A DNA stretch of 64,000 bases from an uncultured Bacteroidales bacterium (GTDB taxonomy: Bacteria > Bacteroidota > Bacteroidia > Bacteroidales > UBA932): NCBI GenBank assembly GCA_944326325.1, contig CALVDQ010000005.1, positions 1 to 64,000 of the forward strand. The letters run 5' to 3'. The position numbers and the translations under genes are program-made. The notes below the pieces were generated by a model that searched no databases, was not told the DNA's origin, and worked only from the letters and a program-made list of their open reading frames with translations. Positions 18,501 to 27,361 of this stretch are shown here, in pieces. How positions within the stretch are numbered: position 1 is the first letter of the stretch; every line of letters starts with the position of its first letter.

Positions 18501-18919
18501 CTCTTCTCATCATGAAGCCTAAGAAGTGCCTTTCCCCTTTCCAGGCCAACCTTTCCTACATTCTCCCAATACCAGAGAGGATGACCGTGCCTGCCGGAAA
18601 CTTCCATCGGCTGTTCGTTGACACTCAACCGGAAAAGCCTTGTCCCGGGACTGTTCTCATAGTCAGCGGACCTCACCCACACGTTATACTCCCCCGCTTC
18701 AAGAATGTCCACTGCGGTAAGTGCATCATACCTTTCATCAAGGCTTCCCCCTCCACCCAGACGCAGCATCTCTATACCCATGCAGTCAGAACTGCGCTCT
18801 GTAAACCATTTGCCTTTGAACTGGAAGGCTTCCGCCTCTATCAGGTAACGATCTTTCTGTGCCGAAGCCGCAACAGCTGCAGCAAGGAAGACAAAAAATG
18901 CCAGTACGTATTGTTTCAT
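15512..18919 (-). CDS. Large secreted toroid-type protein with N-terminal CBM-like domain (family unassigned)
   Basis: This 1135-residue protein has a Sec signal peptide (about 1-20, ASAQ). Residues about 23-150 form a galactose-binding-like domain (YLIEAEAFQFKGKW, DILEAGEYNVWVRS). A beta-sandwich follows, then an alpha-helical region from about 500 to 900 with repeated aromatic and Gly-rich turns typical of an (alpha/alpha)6 toroid (YEGLGRLLGG, WWNLLNLYEITGDSKYLDAA, HLLRLYRYTG). A beta-sandwich ends the protein. It shares layout and several blocks with the next gene (WDFLVTECIQRSEGNVSFP against WIMDYLVSEAELRSDGRITFP). I cannot name a CAZy family. A glycosidase or lyase on the PUL substrate is the inference. 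Confidence 0.6.
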   Translation of the reverse strand: MKQYVLAFFVFLAAAVAASAQKDRYLIEAEAFQFKGKWFTERSSDCMGIEMLRLGGGGSLDERYDALTAVDILEAGEYNVWVRSADYENSPGTRLFRLSVNEQPMEVSGRHGHPLWYWENVGKVGLERGKALLRLHDEKRNFGRCDAIILIKDMTVDPNTLDRKEIGKWRKNPYRIQTEGGALVNISAPMELGYNERTVASIENPDLRLSFVLAGAAGNALACRTEINVGGMWRRYYSNTEDHKVFLLTSEDSPVDNDKFYPSWKNATALSTFTFKGKEYQVQADEDFMNPFVSGELSEAIPVSAERKGDCIEVAYITKNGSSVTGRWSLPETGTHINVQLTCTAATSGMYSLGVAAFQPVPESSVSNVLMPPMFQFKRFPESPLMMLSSMMQQPLAIVESGTALGGQMSAFASGDDTTFPLEWGSVDYSPMGFTLRNYRNEFQPVAFAPVMGMEDSRVSAGDRIERKFVIGVRPGKWSETLGYISENVYKVKDYRHQEETSLTDAMFNIIDLMKDREYGGWDDSLKGFYDIEGDPGTAPTVVHSAPLAIIAASVFSDDEDFYLTRALPTIEYTLSRSGYRWATDLVPSSYNKTLETLELNPFKSQFTTSYYEGLGRLLGGLNPWLEGIALPDGEIRQTKGYSAPFVSYVEQFSAYRMTGDGKWLSTAQSTADRYMGIHIYNPSASLSGQMAFYNSNVYASWWNLLNLYEITGDSKYLDAAEYGAASTIAGIRSFPAVKDGMQTIHPGGQFEGNTTMWWKGKEKFRLGFPRVPGDVQEKQVPQWLVSPVGLGFEQPGTYFLRQKGKQVRPVFMSSWAPHLLRLYRYTGKEIYQTYARNAVIGRFSNYPGYYATGYTDITMSEDFPYKGPDVSSIYYHHIPPHLAFTWDFLVTECIQRSEGNVSFPYSLQEGFVWFTNRIYGGGEGIVFSDKDARLWMKKGLVEVSSPAVNYVTAVSGKHFWVLLSSESDDDMDVSVRLGSVADMVVPGSAVVYTGTGKSRKISVQDGCAVTGLPAKGFMAVAFPLPKSKAAASAPALSKGMKVLDGGETFGKIFLFRIRSPFGWDSVYGFAETAPRKDRKLSVRVECNGKPAEVSSYPFEWSFCKLGMDEEASLKIVLSEDGKEDIVREVTMGCR

Positions 18920-18951
18920 ATACTTTTATATTGTCAATCAAGACCTTTAGA

Positions 18952-21582
18952 TCAAACATATTCTATTTTCAGTACAGAAAGGCCGTACCCGCCGACAGGA
19001 ATACCGCAACGTCCGTCTACAGTTATTCCAGTACTTGCACCGGATGAATCGATGACGGAGACTTTCCTGACTGACATATTTTTCTTTGTCCCTAATGCTG
19101 AAAGGTCTACGGCAACGGAAGCTGTCTGCTGTTCATCATCGTTGTTCATCAACACGACATACAGGGTCTTGCCTTTCCTGTCGATGGCAGTAAGATATTC
19201 GATATAGGGATTTTCCGACTCGACAAGCCCCTGACGCATCACGAGTCCGCACTCTTTCCCGAAGATATTCCCGGGAGCGAAGCCGTAGGTCTTGTGCGGA
19301 CCTACCTTTGGCGTAATGAAACCGGCAGGGAATGTGATACGGCCGTCCGAACGGAGTTCCGCCTCCGAAACAAGGTAGTCCATGATCCAGCCAGTCTGCC
19401 ACCATGCGTGGTGAGGGTACGGACCTGCACCTGCATCCATCGAATCCCAGTAATATGAAGCCACTCCCGTACTCTTGTCCACGAAGGCGTCCCTGGCGAT
19501 GACAGCCGCCCTCGCCATGTCAAGGAAGAGCGAGTCTTTTGTTACAGAGAACATTCGGACAAACATACCTGCATGGGAAGCGAGCAGGATCGGTCCTCTG
19601 TGGTTTGCCGAGCCGAGGACTCCCCCATGTTCGAAACTCAGGCCGGCCTGCGCTATCTCCCAATCCAGAAACTCTCGTCCTTTGACCGTCTTGATTTCGA
19701 CCGTAGGAACAGGATGGGTGTAGACCGAGGTGGTATAGAGTTTTGCGGCAGCTACAGCGGCATCCCGGTATGCAGGATTCCCTGTAGTCTCGGACAGGTC
19801 GTACAATGCCTGCGCTCCCTGTGCAGTTGCGAAATCCGGAGCAAAGCGTGTGTCGCCGCAGACTCCGAGGAAATGTCCTTTCGAGACTGCGTTCCCAACA
19901 TACCAGTCGGCTCCCTTGCAGGCTGCATCAAGGTATTTTTCATCCCCGAGAATTCTGTATGCCACGAGAAGTCCGTAGAATGTAGGGCGGAGGTCCTTCA
20001 CATCCGTGAACATCGGCTGCAACGTAGCGTTGTCATACGCCACCTCCCAGCTCCCGTCAGGTTTCATCCAGCCGAGCAGACAATCTGCGGCAAGCCGGAG
20101 ATGTTCCTTCAGGTCCTTACGGCCAGGCTCGAAAAGCAGGACATTGCCCATATCCATTATCATGTAGTATGTCGTGGCGATAGGTTCCGTGTAAGGTCCC
20201 CACTCTTCGGTGAAACGGCTGCTCTTGTAAAGATAGTATTGTCCTGCGGACGAACCGTAAAGGAACCCAGCCGTGTCATTCTGCTGCATAAGCTTGAAGT
20301 TCAGGGCATACGGCAGACGTTTCTCCGAAAGCCTGGAGTCCCCGGTCAGCCCGGAGAGCATCCACATCGCACCGTAGTCCGAATTCTTCATCGCATCCTT
20401 TTCCGAACCGTAGACTCCGCCGCGGTAATCCTGCGCCCCTATTGTCACACCCTTATATGTGCAGTTCCTCCACATCGAAGTACTGTCATCGACAAGATAC
20501 CTGTACATATCATACAGCCTCTGTGTCAACGATTTCGAAGTCTTTTTCATCTTCACCCCGTCAGAAAAGCGGTATATGTCCTCCACGGAGTGCCTGAAGA
20601 CCTCGTGCCAATCCGCTTTCCGTATAGTATAGCGGAACGAGAACGAAACCTTCTCACCAGTTTCAAGATACGAACCATCTTCCCCGAGAACAGGATGATA
20701 GAGTGTCGGTGTGAACTCTCCGTCCCGGTTCATAAGTGAAAGGCCGAGTTTCCACACGGAGTTGGTTTTCCTATCGCTTTCCCACGGGTCACGTCCCGTG
20801 CCAGGCTCCGCTGTGACAGCAGCTGTAATCCCGTTCCTGTCAGTAATCATGGACATAAGCGTGGATGCAGTCCTTTCACGGGATACTATAGGACGGTCCG
20901 GAATGCCCTGTCCGTATGCGAGAGCACGGATGAAGTCCGGATTGACGGCATTGCCCTGATATATTCCAGGAACAGCGGCCCAACGGAAATCGTACTTGTC
21001 GGCAGCGACGACTGAAGGGGATGAAAGCGACCAGTAACCTGGCTTTTTCGCCGTCAGCGTCATTTCCACCTTTATGTCACCAGGTGATACCGGATCGAGG
21101 CTCCACCTTTCGGTAACCGCGGCAAAGCTGTCTTCATAGCTGAACTCGAGCCCTGTTTCCGAAACCTTCCCGAGAGAATCGGGAAGATAGACGATATTCT
21201 CGCCGGCACAGTTGAGTGCCACCGGAGTGAGGTTCTGCTGCCATGTGGCTATTATATAACGATACTGCGGATCAGGAAAAACAGCCGTCCTTCCCTCCCT
21301 GTCACAAACAGGCATCGGGTCCGTCGAAGGCTTTGTTGCAGAATAGAGTATGCGGTGCTGATACATAGGTACCGATGTCTGCTCACCGTCAACCTCGACA
21401 CTCCTGAGCACATATCCGGCCTCCTCCCTGCCCCATTCAAGCGATACTGTTCCGTTCCCGAGCCTGACCGTCTCCTGCCCGTACGAAAGCACGGGCAGGA
21501 CAGACAGCAGGGCTGCCAAAGAAGATTTCCTTATTGACTTGTAGCTGTTCATCATTCGCTGTACGGGGTTTTGACTGATCAT
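18952..21582 (-). CDS. Secreted toroid-type protein, paralogue of its downstream neighbour (family unassigned)
   Basis: This 876-residue protein has a signal peptide ending near LSYGQ (about 36, or shorter if ATG 21555 is used). It has an N-terminal beta-sandwich (about 40-340), an (alpha/alpha)-toroid-like helical domain (about 345-760) with turns such as YLDAACKGADWYVGNA and HHAWWQTGWIMDYL, and a C-terminal beta domain. The final third matches the 1135-residue neighbour block by block (YGFAPGNIFGKE, MRQGLVESENPYIEYLTA), but the N-terminal CBM-like domain is absent. ATGA overlap with the DUF5017-like gene shows coupled translation. No catalytic residue can be named with confidence. Confidence 0.6.
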   Translation of the reverse strand: MISQNPVQRMMNSYKSIRKSSLAALLSVLPVLSYGQETVRLGNGTVSLEWGREEAGYVLRSVEVDGEQTSVPMYQHRILYSATKPSTDPMPVCDREGRTAVFPDPQYRYIIATWQQNLTPVALNCAGENIVYLPDSLGKVSETGLEFSYEDSFAAVTERWSLDPVSPGDIKVEMTLTAKKPGYWSLSSPSVVAADKYDFRWAAVPGIYQGNAVNPDFIRALAYGQGIPDRPIVSRERTASTLMSMITDRNGITAAVTAEPGTGRDPWESDRKTNSVWKLGLSLMNRDGEFTPTLYHPVLGEDGSYLETGEKVSFSFRYTIRKADWHEVFRHSVEDIYRFSDGVKMKKTSKSLTQRLYDMYRYLVDDSTSMWRNCTYKGVTIGAQDYRGGVYGSEKDAMKNSDYGAMWMLSGLTGDSRLSEKRLPYALNFKLMQQNDTAGFLYGSSAGQYYLYKSSRFTEEWGPYTEPIATTYYMIMDMGNVLLFEPGRKDLKEHLRLAADCLLGWMKPDGSWEVAYDNATLQPMFTDVKDLRPTFYGLLVAYRILGDEKYLDAACKGADWYVGNAVSKGHFLGVCGDTRFAPDFATAQGAQALYDLSETTGNPAYRDAAVAAAKLYTTSVYTHPVPTVEIKTVKGREFLDWEIAQAGLSFEHGGVLGSANHRGPILLASHAGMFVRMFSVTKDSLFLDMARAAVIARDAFVDKSTGVASYYWDSMDAGAGPYPHHAWWQTGWIMDYLVSEAELRSDGRITFPAGFITPKVGPHKTYGFAPGNIFGKECGLVMRQGLVESENPYIEYLTAIDRKGKTLYVVLMNNDDEQQTASVAVDLSALGTKKNMSVRKVSVIDSSGASTGITVDGRCGIPVGGYGLSVLKIEYV

Positions 21583-22472
21583 TCTGTAACTTTCACTTCT
21601 ATGCTTGCCACGTATGTGCTGCCTCCGGTGTACCAGTAGGACGAAGTCTCGAAGACGGCGGTGTAGGTGCCAGGCTCTGTGTATGTGTAGGTATATTCCG
21701 TCACATCCGTGTCTATCCCCTTGATCGGGACACCGGTGTCGGCAGGGATGCCTCCTATGGAGAACGCCGGGGAGACGGTCCAGTCGTCGCTCTGGCTCGG
21801 GACGGTCTTGTCAAGGTCCTTGAACAGGATCCTTGCCGTGGTGGCATCTATGTTATCGGGAATACAGGTCCAGCCGAATGTCGCCATGTCAGCCAGCTTG
21901 CTCTCCTCTCCCGCCGGGGAGATTATGCTAACATCGGCGCTCCTTATTATCCAATCGTTCTGCGTACTCCTGGTCTCATCCTGGTAGTCGAAATAATGGA
22001 GAGCTATGTAGATATTGTCATCAGGATTGATGCTCCCGTTCTTCTCCTCAAGGAATTCGTTGATATTGAAATCACCTGAAGGGAAATTGTTCGTACCGTC
22101 AGACCATGCGGCATCCAGCTTGTGCCAGGTCGCGGCCTTGATGTTCTCCAGGTCGTAGACCCCGTTGAAGTCGGTAGACACAAGAGCCTCTATGTTCTGG
22201 GCGAAAGTCCCGTTCCTGACCTGGGTCGTAAAATCGAAATAAAGCGTACCTACCCTCGTATAATTGTTCTTGTCGGCATAGTTGTGTCCGTATTCCCCCG
22301 AATAGAACACGATATTGTCCGGATCGCCGGTAAACCTGAAAGTCACGGTCTCCCCGACCTTGTACTCGTCCTTATCCGTTGTCACGCCCATTGCAGGATC
22401 CGGTGCCTTGTCCTGTATGCATGACACGAAAGCAAGCACGGCTGCAGATAATAATATGATTGTCTTTTTCAT
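21579..22472 (-). CDS. DUF5017-like surface lipoprotein
   Basis: This 297-residue lipoprotein has its lipobox cysteine at C18 (FVSC). It starts with a beta-sandwich whose early segment DEYKVGETVTFRFTGDPDNIVFYSGE is the DUF5017 hallmark as I remember it (quoted here as residues about 36-60). The C-terminal part has a PKD-like end (YTYTEPGTYTAVFETS). It occupies the SusE/SusF position directly after SusD, so it is probably a surface glycan-binding protein. It overlaps the next gene by four bases and follows susD by 29 bases. Confidence 0.75.
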   Translation of the reverse strand: MKKTIILLSAAVLAFVSCIQDKAPDPAMGVTTDKDEYKVGETVTFRFTGDPDNIVFYSGEYGHNYADKNNYTRVGTLYFDFTTQVRNGTFAQNIEALVSTDFNGVYDLENIKAATWHKLDAAWSDGTNNFPSGDFNINEFLEEKNGSINPDDNIYIALHYFDYQDETRSTQNDWIIRSADVSIISPAGEESKLADMATFGWTCIPDNIDATTARILFKDLDKTVPSQSDDWTVSPAFSIGGIPADTGVPIKGIDTDVTEYTYTYTEPGTYTAVFETSSYWYTGGSTYVASIEVKVTE

Positions 22473-22501
22473 GTCTGAAATCTTTTAATCCAAATATACA
22501 A

Positions 22502-24133
22502 TTACCATCCAGGATTCTGGGTCATAAGCTTGTTTACAGTCAGCTCGGTATTAGGAATCGGGAACAGGACATTGCGTGCAGTAGTGTTGTTCCCCGCCCT
22601 GGCGCAATACTGGTAGAGATCTTCAGGAGCGGTAGCCATGACATCGGCGGCCAGGTTCTGCATCGTTTCCACATAGATTCCCCAACGTATCAGATCCCAT
22701 TTGCGGATGCCTTCGAAACAGAATTCCCTGAACCTCTCGTCCTGCACAGCCTGCCGGAACTCTTCCTGTGAAAGTCCGGACTGCAGGTCACAGACGACGT
22801 CAGGAGTATCGAGAGGCTTGCCGTATGCACGCCGCCTGACCTGGTTCATTGCTTCATACGCAGCATCCGTAGGACCGTCGGTTGCGTTTATCGCCTCCGC
22901 CTTCATCAGAAGCACGTCACTGTAGCGCATAAGAGGGAAATTCGTGGCGGTATAAAGCCTTGCGAGAGTTCCGGACTCATAGCGGGAAAGATCCCTGCCG
23001 ACCCTTCTCCATTTGCCTGGGTTGCGTTTCCAGATATTGCTCTCCTTCGACTCGTCGCTCAGGTCTACCAATGTCGATGTTTCCGTATCAGAATTGTAGT
23101 TGACCTGGTAGTCGGCTATAGCCCAGTCCCTGCGCAGATCGCCATCGCCGAAGGCATCGAAAAGCTTCTTCTGCACAGTCATGGGACCTCCGGAATATCC
23201 GAGGGACTCATCCCTGCACAGTATGCCGTTCTCGACCCCGACCGAACCGGCAAGGTCCTCGGCTCCTATCTTGTTACCGTACATGCCGACCTCCCATATA
23301 CATTCGTGATACTCGTTTACATTCTGAACCTGGTTGATGAATATCCGGGAATAATCCGTGTTCAGGTAGTGCTTTCCGGAAGATATGACCTCGTTGCACA
23401 GGAAAAGGGCCTCTTCGTAATACTTCATGGCATCCTCGTCCGGATTCTCAGGATCGTTGAGCGGATATCCGGCCATCTTCATGTACACCCTTGCCAGGAC
23501 TGCCTGTACTCCGGTCTTCGAAATGCGCTCGTTCGTACCGAGGACATCTATGTCCTGCACAAGATCGATTGCCGAAGTCATGTCCTTTACGATCTGCGCA
23601 TATATATCCTCAAGAGGAGATTTGGCAAGATAGCTTTCATTGGGAGACGTTGTCGGCGTAAGCTTGAGCGGCACCTCACCGAAGCAGGTAGTGAGAAGGA
23701 AATAATAATACCCTCTCATGAAAAGTGCCTCTCCCAGGACAGACCGTCTTGTCCCGCTCTCGGGAATTTCTCCGTTATAACTGTCAATCAGGAAGTTCGC
23801 ACGGCTTATCCCCTGGTAGAGGATTTCCCAGAGACGTCCGATATCGAGGTCGGCAGCGTCGAATGTCCCGTGGCGGATGTTCCCCTCAAGGAAGTTGTTG
23901 GTATAGGAGAACTCGTCGCTGAGTACGAAAAACCCGAAGAGCCCCTTGCTGTACATCCTGCCGTTGGTGTCTATCAGGCGGTTGTACACCCCGTAGAGAG
24001 CATTGAGGAGCTCGTCTTCCGTTTCATAGTAATAGTCCGGTGACACGAAGTCAGGCTCCCTTTCCAGGAAAGAGCAGGACGGTGCGGTCAGACCGGCAAG
24101 CACCAGCATCATGATTGTTATATATCGTTTCAT
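22502..24133 (-). CDS. SusD/RagB-family outer-membrane lipoprotein
   Basis: This protein of 543 residues has lipobox cysteine C20 (APSC) and then the FLEREPDFVSPDYYYETEDEL region, typical of SusD. Helical TPR-like segments, an insertion around LLMKAEAINATDG, and the FRQAVQDERFREFCFEGIRKWDLIRWG block near the C-terminus identify the family. It forms the lid on the SusC channel and helps capture the glycan. ATG 24133 is used because it begins the signal peptide; the upstream 17 codons overlap the end of susC. It lies 34 bases after susC. Confidence 0.93.
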   Translation of the reverse strand: MKRYITIMMLVLAGLTAPSCSFLEREPDFVSPDYYYETEDELLNALYGVYNRLIDTNGRMYSKGLFGFFVLSDEFSYTNNFLEGNIRHGTFDAADLDIGRLWEILYQGISRANFLIDSYNGEIPESGTRRSVLGEALFMRGYYYFLLTTCFGEVPLKLTPTTSPNESYLAKSPLEDIYAQIVKDMTSAIDLVQDIDVLGTNERISKTGVQAVLARVYMKMAGYPLNDPENPDEDAMKYYEEALFLCNEVISSGKHYLNTDYSRIFINQVQNVNEYHECIWEVGMYGNKIGAEDLAGSVGVENGILCRDESLGYSGGPMTVQKKLFDAFGDGDLRRDWAIADYQVNYNSDTETSTLVDLSDESKESNIWKRNPGKWRRVGRDLSRYESGTLARLYTATNFPLMRYSDVLLMKAEAINATDGPTDAAYEAMNQVRRRAYGKPLDTPDVVCDLQSGLSQEEFRQAVQDERFREFCFEGIRKWDLIRWGIYVETMQNLAADVMATAPEDLYQYCARAGNNTTARNVLFPIPNTELTVNKLMTQNPGW

Positions 24134-24167
24134 ATCGAATACTCTGTTTATATGTTTTGGTGTCAGC

Positions 24168-27100
24168 CTAAAATGTAAGTTCAAGTCCTGCGGTCAGAGT
24201 CATCGCCCTTGGATATGCGGACCAGTCGAATGACGGGGTGAGAGCGGTAGGACGCGTAGACACCTCAGGATCAAAGCCTGAATACTTCGTCCAGGTGAAG
24301 AGATTCTGTCCGGACACATATACCCTCAGGGACTTTACCTTTATGGCCTGCATCCACTTGGTCGGGAAGCGGTATCCAAGGGAAACCGTCTTCAGGCGAA
24401 GGAAGGATCCGTCCTCGATAGTCCTGTCTGAATATACCGCCGGTCCCTGTCCGCCGACCCTGTAGAGGGTATTGGAAGGATTTTCCGGAGTCCACCTGTC
24501 GGCATAAGTGGCGAACATGTTCAGGGACTGGCGTGCGGTAGGTTCGCCTGCCTCGAAGACTATCCTGTTGGCATTCATGATATCCCCGCCGTAACTCCAC
24601 TGGAAATAGATGCTCAGGTCAAGGTTCTTCCACTGGAAGTAGTTGTTGAAGCCTCCGATATGGTCCGGATTCGGGTTACCGATGATGGTCTGATCGTATG
24701 TATTGACCTCGCCGTCATTGTTTATATCCTTGTACCTTATGTCTCCCGGCTGGATGGTAGAACGGTCATTGCCGTTGTTGGGGATGCCGTCCTTCAGCAC
24801 GTACGTATTCCCGACCTGATCAAAGTCCTCATACTGGTAGATTCCGTCGAAAAGATAGCCGTAGAACATCGCGATAGGCTGTCCTGGGATGGCGATATAC
24901 GGATAGGCGTTGTTGAAGTTGCCCCATGTCACCCTCGTGGACAGGCTAGGCTCGTCCTCGTTAAGGGCAAGGACCTTGTTGCGGTTGAACGAGATGTTGA
25001 AACTTGATGTCCAGAGGAAATTCTTTGTCTGGATGTTCCTCGTATCAATGGTTATCTCAAGTCCGGAATTCGAGACGCTTCCGACATTCTTGTAAGCCGT
25101 AAGGAAGCCCATGCTCGGGGCAAGCGTGGCATTCAGGAGCAGATCCTTCGTATGCTTGTAGTACCAGTCGACGGTAGCCGTGATCCTGTCGTCCAGGAAT
25201 CCGAGGTCAATACCCACATTCGCCTGGTTGGTGGTCTCCCACTTCAGGTCGGAATTGCCAAGGATGCTCGGTACAACACCCTTTACAGGGACGTTCCCCA
25301 CTACATATCCTGAATCCGGGTCAATCTCCATCGACGTATAAGCCGCATAGTCGCTGACCCTGTTGTTTCCTGTCGAGCCATATCCTGCGCGGAGTTTGCC
25401 GGTGCTCCACCAGTCAAGCCTTTTCATGAAATTCTCCTTCGCGAAAGACCAGGCCACGGACACAGAAGGGAAATAGGCCCACCTGTTCTTCTTTGTAAAC
25501 TTGGACGAGGCATCTGCACGGAATGATGCAGTGATCAGATATTTCGACCTGTAGTTATAGTCGATTCTGGCGAGAGCCGACATAAGCCCGTTGGAAGTCT
25601 TGGTGATCGGAGCCTCGGTAATCTCCCCATCATCCAGACCCGCGATTCCCAGAGACTCGTTAGGTATGTTTATGGAATATATCGCGCTCGACATATAAGT
25701 TGAGTTCTGCAGGGTAAAACCGCCGAGAATCTTGAGATTGTGGTTCTTGTTCAGTTTCGGGCTCCAGGTAAGGATGTTCTCGTTGAGCATATTCCCGCGC
25801 TCGATGTTCGTGAGCGAACCGTTTACCTTGTCGTTCGTGTACTTGTGTCCGAGTCTGGAGCTCGAATTGAAGAAGACCTCCTTCCTCTGGTTTATCCTGT
25901 TGTAGCCACCGGAAACCTTGAGCACAAGGTTGTCCAGTATCTTCCACTCGAAATAGGCATTCGCTATGAAGTTGTAGGTAAACAGAGGGTTGTACTCGTT
26001 TTCGGCAGACATGAGAGGGTTCACACGGTAGTCAGCGTTAGGGTTGGTCTCGTCATCAAACATCGTGTTCAGAAGGTCCTCGTCATTCACGCTGGATACA
26101 GGACGGTAACCGAGCATGCTGTACATGAGGCTCGTGGTCGGACTGAGGTTGGACTCGGACACGACTGTGCCGTATTTCTTTGTATAGGTGTAGTTCAGGT
26201 TTATACCGACCCTGAGCTTCTTGCCTATCACCTGGTCAAGGACAGCCCTTCCCTGGTATTTCTGGTAGCCGCTGTTGATGATGATGCCGTCCTGATCGTT
26301 GATGGAGCCGGATATCGAATACCTTGTCTTCTCGTTTCCTCCCCTGACGGAGATGTTATGATTGTGGACAAGGGCGTTGCGGAACAGTACATCCTGCCAG
26401 TTGATCCCCTTTACATTCCTGTAATAGTCGAGATTCCTCTCGTCGTTGATATAGACATCATAGTAATGGTCATCAAGCTCGAGCTGGTAGCGCACGAACT
26501 CGTACGGGTCCATCATGTCCATACGCCTGGTCACAGACTGGACCCCGACCCATCCGTTGTATGTGATCACCGGGGCTCCGACCTTTCCTTTCTTGGTTGT
26601 TATGAGCACGACTCCGTTGGCACCTCTGGCACCGTAGATAGCGGTTGCCGAAGCATCCTTCAGGATATCTATCGACTCTATCTCCTCAGGGTTGATCATG
26701 GTCGAGCCGACCGCCGACTCCATCGGGAAACCGTCCACGACATACAAAGGAGAGTTGTCCTGGGTCACGGAGTTGGTACCCCTGATGACAATATTCAGGT
26801 CGCTGCCAGGCTGGCCGTCGGATGAGGTTACAGAGACTCCTGCGACACGTCCTGCGAGCATTTCTTCGAAGTTTGCCACCGGAGCCTTGATCATTTCATC
26901 CACATCTGCCTTGCCGATGGAACCGGTGAGGTCTTCCCTCGTAGTTGTTCCATAACCTATGACCACGACTTCTTCAAGAAGTTCCGAATCGGTCTGAAGG
27001 CGTATCGTGACATTGTCGGCAGATGTCAGCTCATAGCTCTGTGTCTTGTATCCTATACAGGAAATCTCGACTTCCTTGTCTTCAGGGGAAAGCTCTATCT

Positions 27101-27344
27101 TGAAATTTCCGTCAAGGTCGCTTATCGCACCGTCTTTCTTGCCGACAATGGAGATGTAGGCACCTATGACAGGCTCGCCGGTAGAAAAGTCTATGACCAC
27201 ACCGGACAATGTACGTTTGGCCTGAGAGGCGTAAGTACCGGATGCCAAGGCTCCGACCGGGAAAATGAGGCATGCGGACAACAAGGCAAGCAGCCTGTAC
27301 TTCATCTTGCCGCCATGTACACATTTGTCTTTCATATCATTCAT
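24168..27344 (-). CDS. SusC/RagA-family TonB-dependent transporter
   Basis: This 1058-residue outer-membrane transporter has a signal peptide (core from M14), a carboxypeptidase-D-like regulatory domain (about 45-118, LSGVVIDFSTGEPVIGAYI), a TonB-box-like segment EEVVVIGYGT (124-133) and a plug domain with the family signature SIDILKDASATAIYGARGAN. A long beta-barrel ends in the aromatic C-terminus TLTAGLELTF. With the following SusD it imports oligosaccharides using TonB energy. Starts at 27335 or 27305 are also possible. Only 17 bases separate it from the symporter gene, so it is inside the operon and not at its head. Confidence 0.95.
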   Translation of the reverse strand: MNDMKDKCVHGGKMKYRLLALLSACLIFPVGALASGTYASQAKRTLSGVVIDFSTGEPVIGAYISIVGKKDGAISDLDGNFKIELSPEDKEVEISCIGYKTQSYELTSADNVTIRLQTDSELLEEVVVIGYGTTTREDLTGSIGKADVDEMIKAPVANFEEMLAGRVAGVSVTSSDGQPGSDLNIVIRGTNSVTQDNSPLYVVDGFPMESAVGSTMINPEEIESIDILKDASATAIYGARGANGVVLITTKKGKVGAPVITYNGWVGVQSVTRRMDMMDPYEFVRYQLELDDHYYDVYINDERNLDYYRNVKGINWQDVLFRNALVHNHNISVRGGNEKTRYSISGSINDQDGIIINSGYQKYQGRAVLDQVIGKKLRVGINLNYTYTKKYGTVVSESNLSPTTSLMYSMLGYRPVSSVNDEDLLNTMFDDETNPNADYRVNPLMSAENEYNPLFTYNFIANAYFEWKILDNLVLKVSGGYNRINQRKEVFFNSSSRLGHKYTNDKVNGSLTNIERGNMLNENILTWSPKLNKNHNLKILGGFTLQNSTYMSSAIYSINIPNESLGIAGLDDGEITEAPITKTSNGLMSALARIDYNYRSKYLITASFRADASSKFTKKNRWAYFPSVSVAWSFAKENFMKRLDWWSTGKLRAGYGSTGNNRVSDYAAYTSMEIDPDSGYVVGNVPVKGVVPSILGNSDLKWETTNQANVGIDLGFLDDRITATVDWYYKHTKDLLLNATLAPSMGFLTAYKNVGSVSNSGLEITIDTRNIQTKNFLWTSSFNISFNRNKVLALNEDEPSLSTRVTWGNFNNAYPYIAIPGQPIAMFYGYLFDGIYQYEDFDQVGNTYVLKDGIPNNGNDRSTIQPGDIRYKDINNDGEVNTYDQTIIGNPNPDHIGGFNNYFQWKNLDLSIYFQWSYGGDIMNANRIVFEAGEPTARQSLNMFATYADRWTPENPSNTLYRVGGQGPAVYSDRTIEDGSFLRLKTVSLGYRFPTKWMQAIKVKSLRVYVSGQNLFTWTKYSGFDPEVSTRPTALTPSFDWSAYPRAMTLTAGLELTF

Positions 27345-27361
27345 GTGTTGGTTACTTTTAA

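Noticed and set aside
19573-20739. 388-codon plus-strand frame inside the 876-residue toroid gene
   Set aside because: It is a mirror of a signal-peptide-bearing coding gene; no motif and no promoter.
25740-26825. 361-codon plus-strand frame inside susC
   Set aside because: It is antisense to an unambiguous SusC gene.
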